Assembly: GCA_002840245.1 (NCBI GenBank)
Contig: PHAA01000020.1
Coordinates: 1-63,897, forward strand
DNA from: Firmicutes bacterium HGW-Firmicutes-15
Lineage (GTDB): Bacteria; Bacillota; Syntrophomonadia; Syntrophomonadales; Syntrophomonadaceae
Reading direction: 5' to 3'
DNA: 63,897 nt
In this document: positions 1 to 8,089 of the stretch, in pieces
How the letters are laid out: each line of letters begins with the position of its first letter
Numbering within the stretch: position 1 is the stretch's first letter
Notes under the pieces: model-generated
The model's input: only the letters and a program-made list of their open reading frames with translations
What the model was told of the DNA's origin: nothing
The model's database searches: none
Translations under genes and position numbers: made by a program

Positions 1-89
1 TGTTATCTTGTAAAATGCTGATTAATCGACAATATTGCGTTAAGGAACAAATCGAGGCGGTTTAAAAAGGTTACTTTTTCAGTGGTCTC

Positions 90-144
90 GGACGGTTCTT
101 CTGTCTGCCATTCCGTTTTCCTGGGACAGACAGAAGAACCGTCC
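90..144. repeat. Inverted repeat of a REP-like GGGGACGGTTCTTCTGTC family
   Basis: An 18-base arm at 90-107 is the exact reverse complement of 127-144 and could fold into a long hairpin upstream of the SGNH hydrolase start. The right arm together with the following CCCTTGTCTG is repeated at 2368-2394. A related GGGGACG hairpin lies at 771-817. Dispersed intergenic palindromes of this kind are common in Firmicutes; function unknown. Confidence 0.7.
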
Positions 145-198
145 CCTTGTCTGGTCCTTGTCTGCGGGCTTAATTATAGGAAGAATGGAGATACTAAA

Positions 199-750
199 GT
201 GCAAGCTGAAACCATAAAAGTAGTATGCCTGGGGGATAGTATAACGTGGGGATTTCCGCACGGACCTGAATACTCCTGGGTGAGAATGTTGAATGATGCG
301 CTATCTGGTGAGGTGATCAACCAGGGCATTAATGGCAACACCACTTCCGATATGCTAGATCGGTTTAACCGGGCAGTAATCAAAAAAAATCCTACTCATG
401 TAATTATTATGGGGGGGATAAATGATGTAATTTGGCGGGAAAGCTTTGACCGGATAACCTTAAATTTGAAGACTATGGCTGAGAAGGCGCGGGAAAATGG
501 CATAAAGGTTATCTTTGGAACCCCTACAGCAGTTGATGATCCTGAACCAGAAAGGCGCATTAAAAGACTGCGAGACTGGATAAAGGAATATGCGGCAGAA
601 AATAATTTTGCGGTCATAGATTTTGCCGCTGCATTTTTCGATATCAACGGCAAAATTCGCCTTGAATACCTGCTGGCAGATGGTGGGCATCCAACCAGAG
701 AAGGATATATTGCATTATATGCACAGATTGATTTAAAGGTATTTGCTTAG
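199..750 (+). CDS. SGNH/GDSL-family hydrolase
   Basis: A 183-residue esterase or lipase-like protein of the SGNH family. The family blocks are visible: GDSITWG near the N-terminus with the nucleophile Ser, GGINDV in the middle (the Asn block), and DGGHPT near the C-terminus carrying the Asp and His of the triad. The frame is open from 82, but that stretch lies inside the palindromic repeat. GTG at 199 has GGAG eight bases upstream and begins just before the conserved core, so it is taken as the start. No signal peptide is visible, so it should act in the cytoplasm. The substrate cannot be told from sequence. It is monocistronic and converges on the minus-strand gene ending at 818. Confidence 0.85.
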   Translation: MQAETIKVVCLGDSITWGFPHGPEYSWVRMLNDALSGEVINQGINGNTTSDMLDRFNRAVIKKNPTHVIIMGGINDVIWRESFDRITLNLKTMAEKARENGIKVIFGTPTAVDDPEPERRIKRLRDWIKEYAAENNFAVIDFAAAFFDINGKIRLEYLLADGGHPTREGYIALYAQIDLKVFA

Positions 751-770
751 TGGAAACAAGTGGGAAACAT

Positions 771-817
771 GATTGTCAAGGGGACGGGGTTATTGACACT
801 TCGTCCCCTTGACAATC
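771..817. terminator. Bidirectional hairpin between convergent genes
   Basis: A 16-base perfect inverted repeat (771-786 with 802-817, arms GATTGTCAAGGGGACG and its complement) sits exactly between two convergent stop codons. It lacks a strong T run. It shares the GGGGACG core with the repeats at 90-144 and 2368-2394, so it may be a member of that family used as a terminator. Confidence 0.6.
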
Positions 818-1801
818 TTATACCGTGGGTGGTACTGCTGAGGCCGGTAGGGGAGTTACTTCCATCATAATCTTTTCCTTAACACCTGGCCGGGCAACTT
901 CTATTTGGGCCACAGGCAAATCCCGGGCATCACTGTAGCGAGCCACGATCGCAGCCGGCAGTTCCAAATCAACCGTGTTGGAATGGTTTATAGAACGTAT
1001 TAGACCTAACGGTCCAGGACGGTCAATTACCTTGAGCAGATAATCATCATCAGCGGCCAAATCATTAAGCCGCTCATTCTCGGCATGATTTCTTCCAACT
1101 ACCAGCAGCTGGTCATCAGCGATGTAAAAATGTCGGCCTACCTTTAATATCTCCATTTCATCCGCCCCGGCCTCTGGCTTCACCGCCAGGAGCATGCGCA
1201 GTCGTTTAGAGAAGTTCTCCTGGGTCAAGAGACATCCGCCCGCAGGCGTTGGATAGTCTTTTATTCCGTAGTGTTCTGCTAACTGCATCTGCGGGGTACG
1301 GTTCCTGCCGCTAATAGCTAGAAGCTTACTCCGATCAACCCAGCCTTCGGTTTCGGGAATAGTTGGTGGCAGCAGCTGAGCGGAGAGGGGTCTTAATATC
1401 AGTCCTTTATAACCCGAGAGTTTTTCTACCGCATTTAGAGATGATTTATTCTGGCTCATGGGTCTTTCTCCCACGACTTCACCGGTTACCAGAAAACTAG
1501 CCCCTATTTCCTGCATGAAAATGCCCGCATTTTTTAGCATGAAACCGTGGCAGTCAATACAAGGGTTGAAATTTTTGCCATAGCCGTAAACCGGGTTTTT
1601 CAATATATCCATATATATATTTCCAATATTTATTTCATGATATTCTATGCCTAGCTGCTGTGCAGATAAGCGAAAGCGTTCTTCCGCCCCAAAAAAAGGG
1701 GTTACGAAATTAACTCCCACCACTTCAATACCCTGATCCTTAAGAAGACAAACCGCCAGTTGTGAATCCAAACCGCCGGAGTATAGACTAACTGCTTTCA
1801 A
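818..1801 (-). CDS. PP-loop tRNA 2-thiouridylase-like protein (MnmA-related)
   Basis: The N-terminal domain has the PP-loop SGGLDSQLA followed by a Rossmann-like half, typical of adenylating sulfur-insertion enzymes such as MnmA. Possible catalytic or metal-binding cysteines occur in NPCIDCH and in PAGGCLLT. The C-terminal ~110 residues do not look like the MnmA beta-barrel, so this belongs to the shorter MnmA-related group (COG0482-like) of unproven substrate. The frame is open to 1861, but that would overlap the upstream gene by 74 bases. TTG at 1801, with AAAGGAG 12 bases upstream, starts just before the PP-loop and leaves a 14-base overlap with the DUF523 gene. The overlap implies translational coupling to a predicted desulfidase-family protein. 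Substrate could be tRNA, a free base or another sulfur acceptor. Confidence 0.75.
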   Translation of the reverse strand: MKAVSLYSGGLDSQLAVCLLKDQGIEVVGVNFVTPFFGAEERFRLSAQQLGIEYHEINIGNIYMDILKNPVYGYGKNFNPCIDCHGFMLKNAGIFMQEIGASFLVTGEVVGERPMSQNKSSLNAVEKLSGYKGLILRPLSAQLLPPTIPETEGWVDRSKLLAISGRNRTPQMQLAEHYGIKDYPTPAGGCLLTQENFSKRLRMLLAVKPEAGADEMEILKVGRHFYIADDQLLVVGRNHAENERLNDLAADDDYLLKVIDRPGPLGLIRSINHSNTVDLELPAAIVARYSDARDLPVAQIEVARPGVKEKIMMEVTPLPASAVPPTV

Positions 1802-2270
1802 TACTGATGCACACTCCTTTTTCACGCAAATAATCCTGGTCATTCCAAATCTTAATGTCATTCTTTTTTAATAGGGCTACCGTTACCCCGTTCCCATCTA
1901 TTAAATTACCAGTGAAAGAACCGTCATATATCTTACCATGACCACAGGAAGGACTGCGGCTTTGGAGGATAGCACCATCGATACCAGTTTGAATAGCAAT
2001 GCGCAGCGTTTCCTGAGCACCTTTGAGAAAAGAGTTGGTAAGATCTTGTCCATCTCTGGTAAAAACTTGCGCATTTCCATTGATAACGTCTTCACCAGTT
2101 CCACCCACCACTTCACTAGCAGTCCTGGGAGTAGGGAGACCACCCAGCTGTTCAGGACAGATAGGAATAAAACCACCCTGCCGCAATAGTGCCCAATAAT
2201 AGGGGTTCATATTGTTGCCGCCGTTATATTTACAGTTGATGCCGCATAGGCAGGCACTAATTAACTTCAC
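1788..2270 (-). CDS. DUF523 family protein (TudS-like, Fe-S desulfidase candidate)
   Basis: A 160-residue DUF523 protein. Family cysteines are present: ACLCGINCKYNGG at the N-terminus, ICPEQLGGLPTPR, and SRSPSCGHG. Characterised members (TudS) hold a [4Fe-4S] cluster and remove sulfur from 2-thiouracil; that activity here is an inference. The frame is open from TTG 2285, but GTG at 2270 has GGAGG eight bases upstream and is preferred. The stop overlaps the next gene (818-1801), a PP-loop thiolation-type protein, so a sulfur-adding and a sulfur-removing family are coupled in one transcript. Confidence 0.85.
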   Translation of the reverse strand: MKLISACLCGINCKYNGGNNMNPYYWALLRQGGFIPICPEQLGGLPTPRTASEVVGGTGEDVINGNAQVFTRDGQDLTNSFLKGAQETLRIAIQTGIDGAILQSRSPSCGHGKIYDGSFTGNLIDGNGVTVALLKKNDIKIWNDQDYLREKGVCISIESS

Positions 2271-2367
2271 TTTCTTTACCTCCAATTTCTATATTCTATA
2301 ATTTAATAGTCCTCAGTTCAACCGCTCCCTTTTTGTGCATAGAAATAGTTACAGGCTTTGATGGAGG

Positions 2368-2394
2368 CAGACAGAAGAACCGTCCCCTTGTCTG
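2368..2394. repeat. Second copy of a 27-bp dispersed repeat
   Basis: The 27 bases are identical to 127-153 (begins CAGACAGAAGAACCG, ends CCTTGTCTG). They are followed by further CTTGTCTG-like units (CCCTTGTCTG, GCTTGTCTG). The site is in the gap between the divergent DUF523 and CHAP genes. Confidence 0.8.
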
Positions 2395-2442
2395 CCCTTG
2401 TCTGTGCTTGTCTGTATCTGCTTGCAATAGGCATTTTAGGGA

Positions 2443-3036
2443 ATGGATGGGGATCACTTGCTTAAGAAAAAATTATCAGTTCGCATAATTATTATATGGA
2501 CGATAATGACTCTGTTAGAAACAGCGCTATTATGGCACTGTGCTATGCTAAGAATTGGGCAAGAAATAGACAGCTTCAAGGGTGTTCCAGTTTATTATAA
2601 CGGAACAAAATATGATCAGAGCCATGGCCAAAATTACAGCTCGGATGGCTATTATTACGGTAATAAGTGGCAATGTGTGGAATATGTGAAACGCTATTAT
2701 TTTCAAGTAAAAGACCATCGTATGCCAGATGTTATGGGCAATGCCAAGGATTTTTACGATCCTCGCACACCCCAGGGCAAACTAAATCAACGTCGTGGAC
2801 TGGTGCAGTATAGAAATGGAGGAGGGGTAAAACCTCAGGTTGATGACCTGGTGGTATTCACGGATTCGAAGTACGGACATGTTGCCATCATTACCGACGT
2901 CACTGAAAACTCAGTAGAGATTATCCAGCAGAATGTTCTCAACAGTCCGAGACAAAGCATTAAGCTTCAAGTCAAGGCCGGTCATTATTATCTGGGCACT
3001 GGCAAGCAACCTGCTGGATGGTTAAGAAAGGAATGA
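2443..3036 (+). CDS. CHAP-domain amidase/peptidase, membrane-anchored
   Basis: The first ~35 residues hold a hydrophobic segment (IIIIWTIMTLLETALLW) that acts as a signal anchor. The rest is a CHAP (NlpC/P60-like amidohydrolase) domain with catalytic Cys in KWQCVEYVKRYY and His in YGHVAIITDV. The spacing resembles the glutathionylspermidine amidase branch of CHAP proteins. The likely role is cleavage of an amide bond in peptidoglycan or a small peptide outside the membrane. The start is uncertain: ATG 2443 has AGGGA directly before it, and TTG 2458 has a better-spaced GGGG. It converges with the transporter gene ending at 3043, six bases away. Confidence 0.8.
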   Translation: MDGDHLLKKKLSVRIIIIWTIMTLLETALLWHCAMLRIGQEIDSFKGVPVYYNGTKYDQSHGQNYSSDGYYYGNKWQCVEYVKRYYFQVKDHRMPDVMGNAKDFYDPRTPQGKLNQRRGLVQYRNGGGVKPQVDDLVVFTDSKYGHVAIITDVTENSVEIIQQNVLNSPRQSIKLQVKAGHYYLGTGKQPAGWLRKE

Positions 3037-3042
3037 GGTGTT

Positions 3043-4158
3043 TTAAATTGTTATCCAACCCTTTTTTAATATAAAGAATAGGGGAACACCGGTTAAAAAA
3101 CCAACTGCCGGATTAACACCTACACTGAGAATGAGTACTACTGTAAAAACAAATAATTCATTGGCATCTTTTCCCTTGATGGGTTTTACTAGGTCTAATC
3201 CACTGTAGAAAAGCATTCCACCCAGAACCGCCTGGGGAATAACTTGCAGGAGTTGAAGGCCCGAAATACCTAGAAATATACCGGTAAATAGGAGCACTAC
3301 ACCTATCAAGGCCGTGGCATATTCGGTTCTTGCTCCGAACCGGTAATGGGCGGCTAATCCTCCACTACCATGACATATCGGAATCATTCCCAGCGGCGAC
3401 CCAATTAGATTACCAATTCCCAGAGTTAAACAGAGGTTTTTATTACTAACTCGGCTAGATTTATCTGGGAATAGCTCGTGAGCTAGAACGGTCATTACCA
3501 GAACCGAATTAGTTAGGGTTAAAGGGAATTGAGGCAGGCAACCCTGGAAAAATCCCCGATAATAGTCATGCCAGCTGGGTAATATCAGGTGGGGGAGGTT
3601 AATCCCCCAGTGCAATGAGGGAAAAGTTAATTCTGGATGTAAGCCGAAAGCTAACGCTGTCCCAACTACCAGGGCCACAATGGAAGCAGGGAAAAGGCGA
3701 TTATTCATTAAGACCAGCATGATGAGTAAAATGACAACCCCTAATATCCAATCGTTATTTATCATTTTAATTCCCAGAATGGCCAGGCTGATACCCAGAC
3801 CGCTTTGAATACCCATGGTTACGCTCATGGGGGTTATCTTGGCTAGTTTATCAATGATCCCAGTGAAAGCTATGATAAGCAGAATCAAACCCATTAAAAT
3901 ACCTGATGCAGCGATTTCACCGGCGGTGAGCCCTTGCACGATAATAGCTGCCCCGATTACTTTCATGGGCTGAACCGGCATTGGCATACGATAGAACCAG
4001 GCAGTGAATATATACATCAAGCCAAACATTACCAAGACGCTGGTCGTATCCAGTTTAGCAAAGGTAATGGCTCCTATTACATAGGGAAGAAAAGTTCCCA
4101 GGTCACCGATTGAACCTGCCAACTCGCCACCTATATTTTTTGTCTCCCAAAATTTCAC
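3043..4158 (-). CDS. MOT1-like molybdate/sulfate-family transporter
   Basis: A 371-residue polytopic membrane protein with about ten to twelve hydrophobic helices and no STAS domain. The ELAGSIGDLGTFLPYVIG motif at the N-terminus and a second LGIGNLIGSPLGMIPICHGSGGLAAHYRFGARTEYAT block are typical of the MOT1 molybdate transporter group related to SulP permeases. GTG 4158 follows GGGGG. It is divergent from a molybdenum-storage-protein-like gene (4624-5460), which supports molybdate as substrate over sulfate; this is inference from family and context. The 230-base intergenic region must hold both promoters. Confidence 0.8.
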   Translation of the reverse strand: MKFWETKNIGGELAGSIGDLGTFLPYVIGAITFAKLDTTSVLVMFGLMYIFTAWFYRMPMPVQPMKVIGAAIIVQGLTAGEIAASGILMGLILLIIAFTGIIDKLAKITPMSVTMGIQSGLGISLAILGIKMINNDWILGVVILLIMLVLMNNRLFPASIVALVVGTALAFGLHPELTFPSLHWGINLPHLILPSWHDYYRGFFQGCLPQFPLTLTNSVLVMTVLAHELFPDKSSRVSNKNLCLTLGIGNLIGSPLGMIPICHGSGGLAAHYRFGARTEYATALIGVVLLFTGIFLGISGLQLLQVIPQAVLGGMLFYSGLDLVKPIKGKDANELFVFTVVLILSVGVNPAVGFLTGVPLFFILKKGWITI

Positions 4159-4391
4159 CGGTCTGACCCCCTATTTTTGAAATCCTCGGTTTAGATCTCA
4201 TATCTATTAATCATAACAGAGATAAACCCAATCCGTAAAACCCACAAGCCATCTAATGAAAATATCCCCGGCATCCTTATAATACTAGGGAAGCTGAATA
4301 GCAATATTGCATCATGTCGTTATTTAGCATAAAATGATGAAATAGGGGCATCATAATTTGTGTCCAATAGAAAGAGAAAGGGGTTGGGATT

Positions 4392-4607
4392 ATGACAGGT
4401 GGGAAAATATTTATTCGTGAACGGCGCAAGGTGGTTGAGGGCGAAAAGAAGCCTCGTTTTACAATCGTAGCGGTAGCAAATACCGATCTCGAAATTATTG
4501 CCAAGCACGTGAGGAAGATGGAGATTGAACAAATAGCCCAACAGATTGGTGCTGAACTGATATACCTAGAATCTGGAAAAGACGAAGAAGATATTGAGGA
4601 AGAATAG
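4392..4607 (+). CDS. Small charged protein preceding the MoSto-like gene
   Basis: A 71-residue protein that I do not recognise. It starts at ATG 4392 behind AAAGGGG and ends 16 bases before the MoSto-like gene, so the two should be co-transcribed. Composition: basic N-terminus, a beta-alpha segment (RFTIVAVANTDLEIIAKHVRKMEIEQIAQQIGAELIYL), then a very acidic tail (SGKDEEDIEEE). The secondary structure pattern and position suggest a partner or regulator of the storage protein, but that is speculation. Confidence 0.6.
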   Translation: MTGGKIFIRERRKVVEGEKKPRFTIVAVANTDLEIIAKHVRKMEIEQIAQQIGAELIYLESGKDEEDIEEE

Positions 4608-4623
4608 AAAGGTAGGATAATCT

Positions 4624-5460
4624 ATGCCGCTTGTACGCGACCGGGATGGCAAACGACTGCATGTTAAAAGTAAACTAATGGGTGAGTCCCTGGTAGGTAA
4701 GACTTTTAATAAAAACCTCGAAAGCAGGGTGCAGTTCCGATCTTTTCCCGAAGTAAATGTCCTCAAAGTGGGTGGTCAGAGCATTACGGACATGGGAGCC
4801 AAGGGACTCCTGCCAGTTATTAAAGAAATTGTTGAAAACTCTAATCAGCACAAAATGATTATTTCTACTGGTGGAGGTACCCGTTCCCGCCACATTTATG
4901 CCATTGCTATGGAACTGGGTATGCCCACTGGAATTATCTCTACGCTGGGGCAGAGTGTATCTGAACAGAATGCCTTGATAATTTCTACTTTGTTGAGTCC
5001 TTATGGTGGAATAAAGATAGGCCATGATGATATGCCCAAGCTGGCAGGGTATTTTAATCAGGGCTGCATTCCGGTTATGCATGGCATGCCTCCGTATGGA
5101 TACTGGGAACATCCCCCCAAGGAGGGAAGCCTTCCTCCCAACCGTACTGATGTAGGGGCTTATTTGTTGGCAGAAGTAATAGGGGCCAAGCGTTGTATTT
5201 TCGTCAAAGATGAGGATGGTCTGTATACTGACAATCCCAAGAAAAATTCTGATGTGAAATTAATTCCGAAAATCGGAGCCCAGGAACTTATAGACATGGA
5301 TCTGGAAGACCTGATCGTTGAACGAGCGATATTAGATTTATTGCTATGTTCTCGCAGTGTTACCGAGATACAGATTATAAATGGTCTCAAGCAGGGTAAT
5401 ATAACTAAGGCTTTAAATGGGGAGCATGTTGGAACCATTATTTATAAGGATATTGATTGA
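4624..5460 (+). CDS. Molybdenum storage protein-like amino-acid-kinase-fold protein
   Basis: 278 residues with the amino-acid/UMP kinase fold (VNVLKVGGQSITDMGAKG near residue 45, ISTGGGTRSRH near 80). It matches the Azotobacter molybdenum storage protein subunits much better than UMP kinase: PPYGYWEHPP...LPPNRTDVGAYLLAE, KDEDGLYTDNP, VERAILDLLLCSR, QIINGLKQGNITKALNGEHVGTII. MoSto subunits bind ATP and pack polyoxomolybdate or tungstate clusters in a cage. Azotobacter uses two subunits (alpha, beta); here only one is seen, so a homomeric cage is possible. Whether it stores Mo, W or is a regulatory kinase is not provable here. It is preceded by the 71-residue protein and followed by a strong terminator at 5511-5558; the MOT1-like transporter is divergent. 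Confidence 0.8.
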   Translation: MPLVRDRDGKRLHVKSKLMGESLVGKTFNKNLESRVQFRSFPEVNVLKVGGQSITDMGAKGLLPVIKEIVENSNQHKMIISTGGGTRSRHIYAIAMELGMPTGIISTLGQSVSEQNALIISTLLSPYGGIKIGHDDMPKLAGYFNQGCIPVMHGMPPYGYWEHPPKEGSLPPNRTDVGAYLLAEVIGAKRCIFVKDEDGLYTDNPKKNSDVKLIPKIGAQELIDMDLEDLIVERAILDLLLCSRSVTEIQIINGLKQGNITKALNGEHVGTIIYKDID

Positions 5461-5510
5461 GTTTATAAAAAATGCATAAACTGGAACACTTTGTTTAATT
5501 GTAATACTTT

Positions 5511-5558
5511 AATGGGTAGCTTTTTACGTACACTACGTAAGATGTTATCCATTTTTTT
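5511..5558 (+). terminator. Rho-independent terminator after the MoSto-like gene
   Basis: Arms AATGGGTAGC (5511-5520) and GTTATCCATT (5544-5553) pair over 10 bases, with an inner TTACGT/ACGTAA stem, followed by a T run at 5552-5557. Confidence 0.8.
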
Positions 5559-5659
5559 ATGTTAATAATTGCGGATACCATTTTTCTATAACTCTGCACC
5601 ATTGCGCCATTCAAGCTTTTACCAGTTACTGATATAAAGCATCAATATGTCCAAGCATT

Positions 5660-5695
5660 ACCGTTGACCGGGTTGTTGAACTACCCGGATAATGG
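5660..5695 (+). other. Leader hairpin upstream of the SLH/BIG2 gene
   Basis: ACCGTTGACCGGGT (5660-5673) pairs with ACCCGGATAATGGT (5682-5695) over 14 positions with one mismatch and wobbles. No T run follows, so it is not a simple terminator. It lies ~35 bases upstream of the start at 5732, and may be an RNA structure or an operator. Confidence 0.5.
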
Positions 5696-5731
5696 TTGTG
5701 GATAAATAATTTATTTTAGAAAAGGAGTGAA

Positions 5732-7855
5732 ATGCCATTGTATAGGCAAAAAGGAAGTTCTTTTCTGTCCAGCCTATTAATAGTAATGCTTTTGTTTATG
5801 TCCGGATTGACGGCAATATCAGCCGGTGAAGGTGGTGGCACAGGGGGAGGCGGAGGATCCAATCCTCCATTGTTAGAGAGTGCCTGTTTGGCGACCATAA
5901 GCAATAACACATCAACGGCAGGGGCATCATTGGGTAGTAATATGAAATTGTCAACTAATCCTCCAACTATTAGAATCCAGTTTGCCACCAATGTTGTCGA
6001 TGACACAGTTTGGAGCAATAATAAAGGCTGCTTCTCAATGCGCCAGTCGGGAAGTACTATCCCAATCACTGTAAGCAGGATCGACAGTACTGTCAATTTT
6101 GCTGAGAGAAACTATATTTTTATTAAACCCACGGAAGCTTTGTCCTCCGGTTCATATTCTATTCTGGTTGATGCTGGTCTTAAGTCAAAGAACACCGTAT
6201 CTGCAGGAAAACAGCAATCGGTGAGTTTCAGTGTGGCAAGTTCGACTGTTGAAATAACTGCTATTACAGTAAGCGGTGTGAGTAATGCCAGCACCGTGGT
6301 AAACGGCAAAACTCTGCAGATGAATGCCACGGTACTGCCTGGGAATGCTAGTGACCGGAGTGTAACCTGGTCAGTAACATCAGGAACCGGAATGGCCACC
6401 ATTAGTTCAAGCGGTTTATTAAAAGGAACAAAAGTCGGAACTGTAACCGTAACCGCCAAAGCCAAGGATGGCTCGGGAATTAAAGGCAGCAAATTAATCA
6501 ACGTAACTGCAGAAGAGGTTGCAGTCACCGCTATTACTGTAAGTGGTTTAAATAATGCCAGCACCGTCGTGAATGGCAAAACACTACAGATGAATGCCAC
6601 AGTTTTGCCTGTGAATGCAAACGACCCAAGTGTAACCTGGTCAGTAGCGTCAGGAACTGGATCGGGTACCATTAGTTCAAGCGGGTTACTAAAAGGAACA
6701 AAAGGCGGAACTGTGACCGTAACGGCTATAGCCAAGGATGGCTCGGGAATTAAAGGCAGCAAATTAATCAACGTAACTGCAGAAGCAGTTGCAGTCACCA
6801 CTATTACTGTAAGTGGTTCAAACAATGCCAGCACCGTCCTGAATGGTAAAACACTACAGATGAATGCCACAGTATTGCCGAAGAATGCCAATGATTCGAG
6901 TGTAACCTGGTCAGTAGCGTCAGGAACGGGAACCGCCACCATTAGTTCGAGCGGTTTACTAAAAGGAACAAAAGCCGGAACTGTGACCGTAACGGCCAAA
7001 GCCGATGATGGCTCAGGAATTAATGGCAGCCAAGAAATCACTGTAACTAAAGAAGAAGTAGTAGTTTCAGATATTACTGTAAGCGGTAAAGACGATGTGA
7101 CCACTTTGATAAATGGTGAAACTCTCCAGATGATGGCCACGGTACTACCAGAGGATGCCACTGACCCAAATGTAAGCTGGTCAGTAACACCGGGAACGGG
7201 AAGCGGAACCATTGATCCTATAACTGGATTATTAACAGGAACAGGAGTAGGAACGGTAACTGTAACGGCAACCAATGAAGTATCAGGCGTTTCTGGCACA
7301 ATAATTGTTACTGTGAATGAGACTGTAGTCCCACCAGTGATCGAGCTAAGTGATATCAGCGACTGTTGGGCCGCAACAAATATAAAGGCCTTGGTTGATG
7401 CCGGTGCCATCACTGGCTATCCGGACGGCAGTTTTAAACCCGACAATAACATTAGCAGAGCTGAATTTGCAGTAGTTCTGGTGAAGGCCTTCAACCTGGA
7501 ATCCGAAGGCGGAAAAGTTTTTGCAGATACTGCCGATCACTGGGCACAGGATTATATAGCCACCGCTCAGGCGCTAGGTATTGTAAATGGTTACGACAAT
7601 GATTATTTCGGACCCAATGATTTAATTACCCGCGAACAAATGGCAATTATGATTGTCAAGGCAGCAAAATTGGAAGATCAAAGTTCAGAGACAGCTTTCT
7701 CCGACGATAATGAGATTTCAACATGGGCAAAATCAGGAATTAGTACTGCCCTAGCTCACCAAATAATTACCGGGTATCCTGACAACACATTTATACCTCA
7801 AGGCAGTGCAACCAGAGCCGAGGCGGTAACAGCTATAGTTATGGCGCTGAAGTAG
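5732..7855 (+). CDS. S-layer-anchored protein: Cys-Ig domain, four BIG2 repeats, three SLH domains
   Basis: 707 residues. The N-terminus is a signal peptide (SFLSSLLIVMLLFMSGLTAISA) followed by a Gly-rich linker. Residues ~45-165 form a SbsA/Big_5-type Ig-like domain with the GCFSM motif shared with other proteins of this window. Four ~90-residue BIG2 Ig-like repeats follow, then three SLH domains (e.g. ITGYPDGSFKPDNNISRAEF), which bind secondary cell-wall polymer. ATG 5732 lies behind AAAGGAG. It follows the MoSto-like gene but is separated by a terminator, so it has its own promoter. A surface-exposed structural or ligand-binding role is inferred. Confidence 0.88.
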   Translation: MPLYRQKGSSFLSSLLIVMLLFMSGLTAISAGEGGGTGGGGGSNPPLLESACLATISNNTSTAGASLGSNMKLSTNPPTIRIQFATNVVDDTVWSNNKGCFSMRQSGSTIPITVSRIDSTVNFAERNYIFIKPTEALSSGSYSILVDAGLKSKNTVSAGKQQSVSFSVASSTVEITAITVSGVSNASTVVNGKTLQMNATVLPGNASDRSVTWSVTSGTGMATISSSGLLKGTKVGTVTVTAKAKDGSGIKGSKLINVTAEEVAVTAITVSGLNNASTVVNGKTLQMNATVLPVNANDPSVTWSVASGTGSGTISSSGLLKGTKGGTVTVTAIAKDGSGIKGSKLINVTAEAVAVTTITVSGSNNASTVLNGKTLQMNATVLPKNANDSSVTWSVASGTGTATISSSGLLKGTKAGTVTVTAKADDGSGINGSQEITVTKEEVVVSDITVSGKDDVTTLINGETLQMMATVLPEDATDPNVSWSVTPGTGSGTIDPITGLLTGTGVGTVTVTATNEVSGVSGTIIVTVNETVVPPVIELSDISDCWAATNIKALVDAGAITGYPDGSFKPDNNISRAEFAVVLVKAFNLESEGGKVFADTADHWAQDYIATAQALGIVNGYDNDYFGPNDLITREQMAIMIVKAAKLEDQSSETAFSDDNEISTWAKSGISTALAHQIITGYPDNTFIPQGSATRAEAVTAIVMALK
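6263..7322 (+). repeat. Four tandem 270-bp repeats encoding BIG2 domains
   Basis: Unit starts at 6263, 6533, 6803 and 7073 (each ATTAC(A/T)GTAAG) give an exact 270-base period. Units 1-3 are close to identical over long stretches (ATGAATGCCAC, GTAACCTGGTCAGTA, TTAGTTCAAGCGG) while unit 4 is diverged. The pattern fits recent duplication or gene conversion within the gene. Confidence 0.9.
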
Positions 7856-7885
7856 AAATAATAGAAGAAACAGAATAATTCTCTT

Positions 7886-7925
7886 AGACTCCCTTGCATT
7901 TATTATGCGGGGGAGTCTTATTTAT
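7886..7925 (+). terminator. Terminator after the SLH/BIG2 gene
   Basis: AGACTCCC pairs with GGGAGTCT across a short GC loop stem, followed by TATTTATT. Confidence 0.75.
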
Positions 7926-8089
7926 TCGGGCTTCCATTACTTTATAAAAGCATATCATGAAATTTAGAGCTTATGCATTATCTCCAAAACAGAAATATAG
8001 TTTGGGCCAAGCTTCCTTTCTGTGTGCGTCGGCATAGCCTATAAAAGAACAAATATTGTATTTGTTACTAAATGAAAGGGAGTGGCTTT

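Noticed and set aside
4159-4391. ModE-type operator near TCGTTATTT-AGC-ATAAAATGA
   Set aside because: The dyad matches only 6 of 9 positions and differs from the ModE consensus; no modE gene in the window.
6112-7413. 433-codon minus-strand frame opposite the BIG2 repeats
   Set aside because: A shadow of the repeat-rich plus-strand gene; Val/Pro/Leu-rich, no start site, no known domain.
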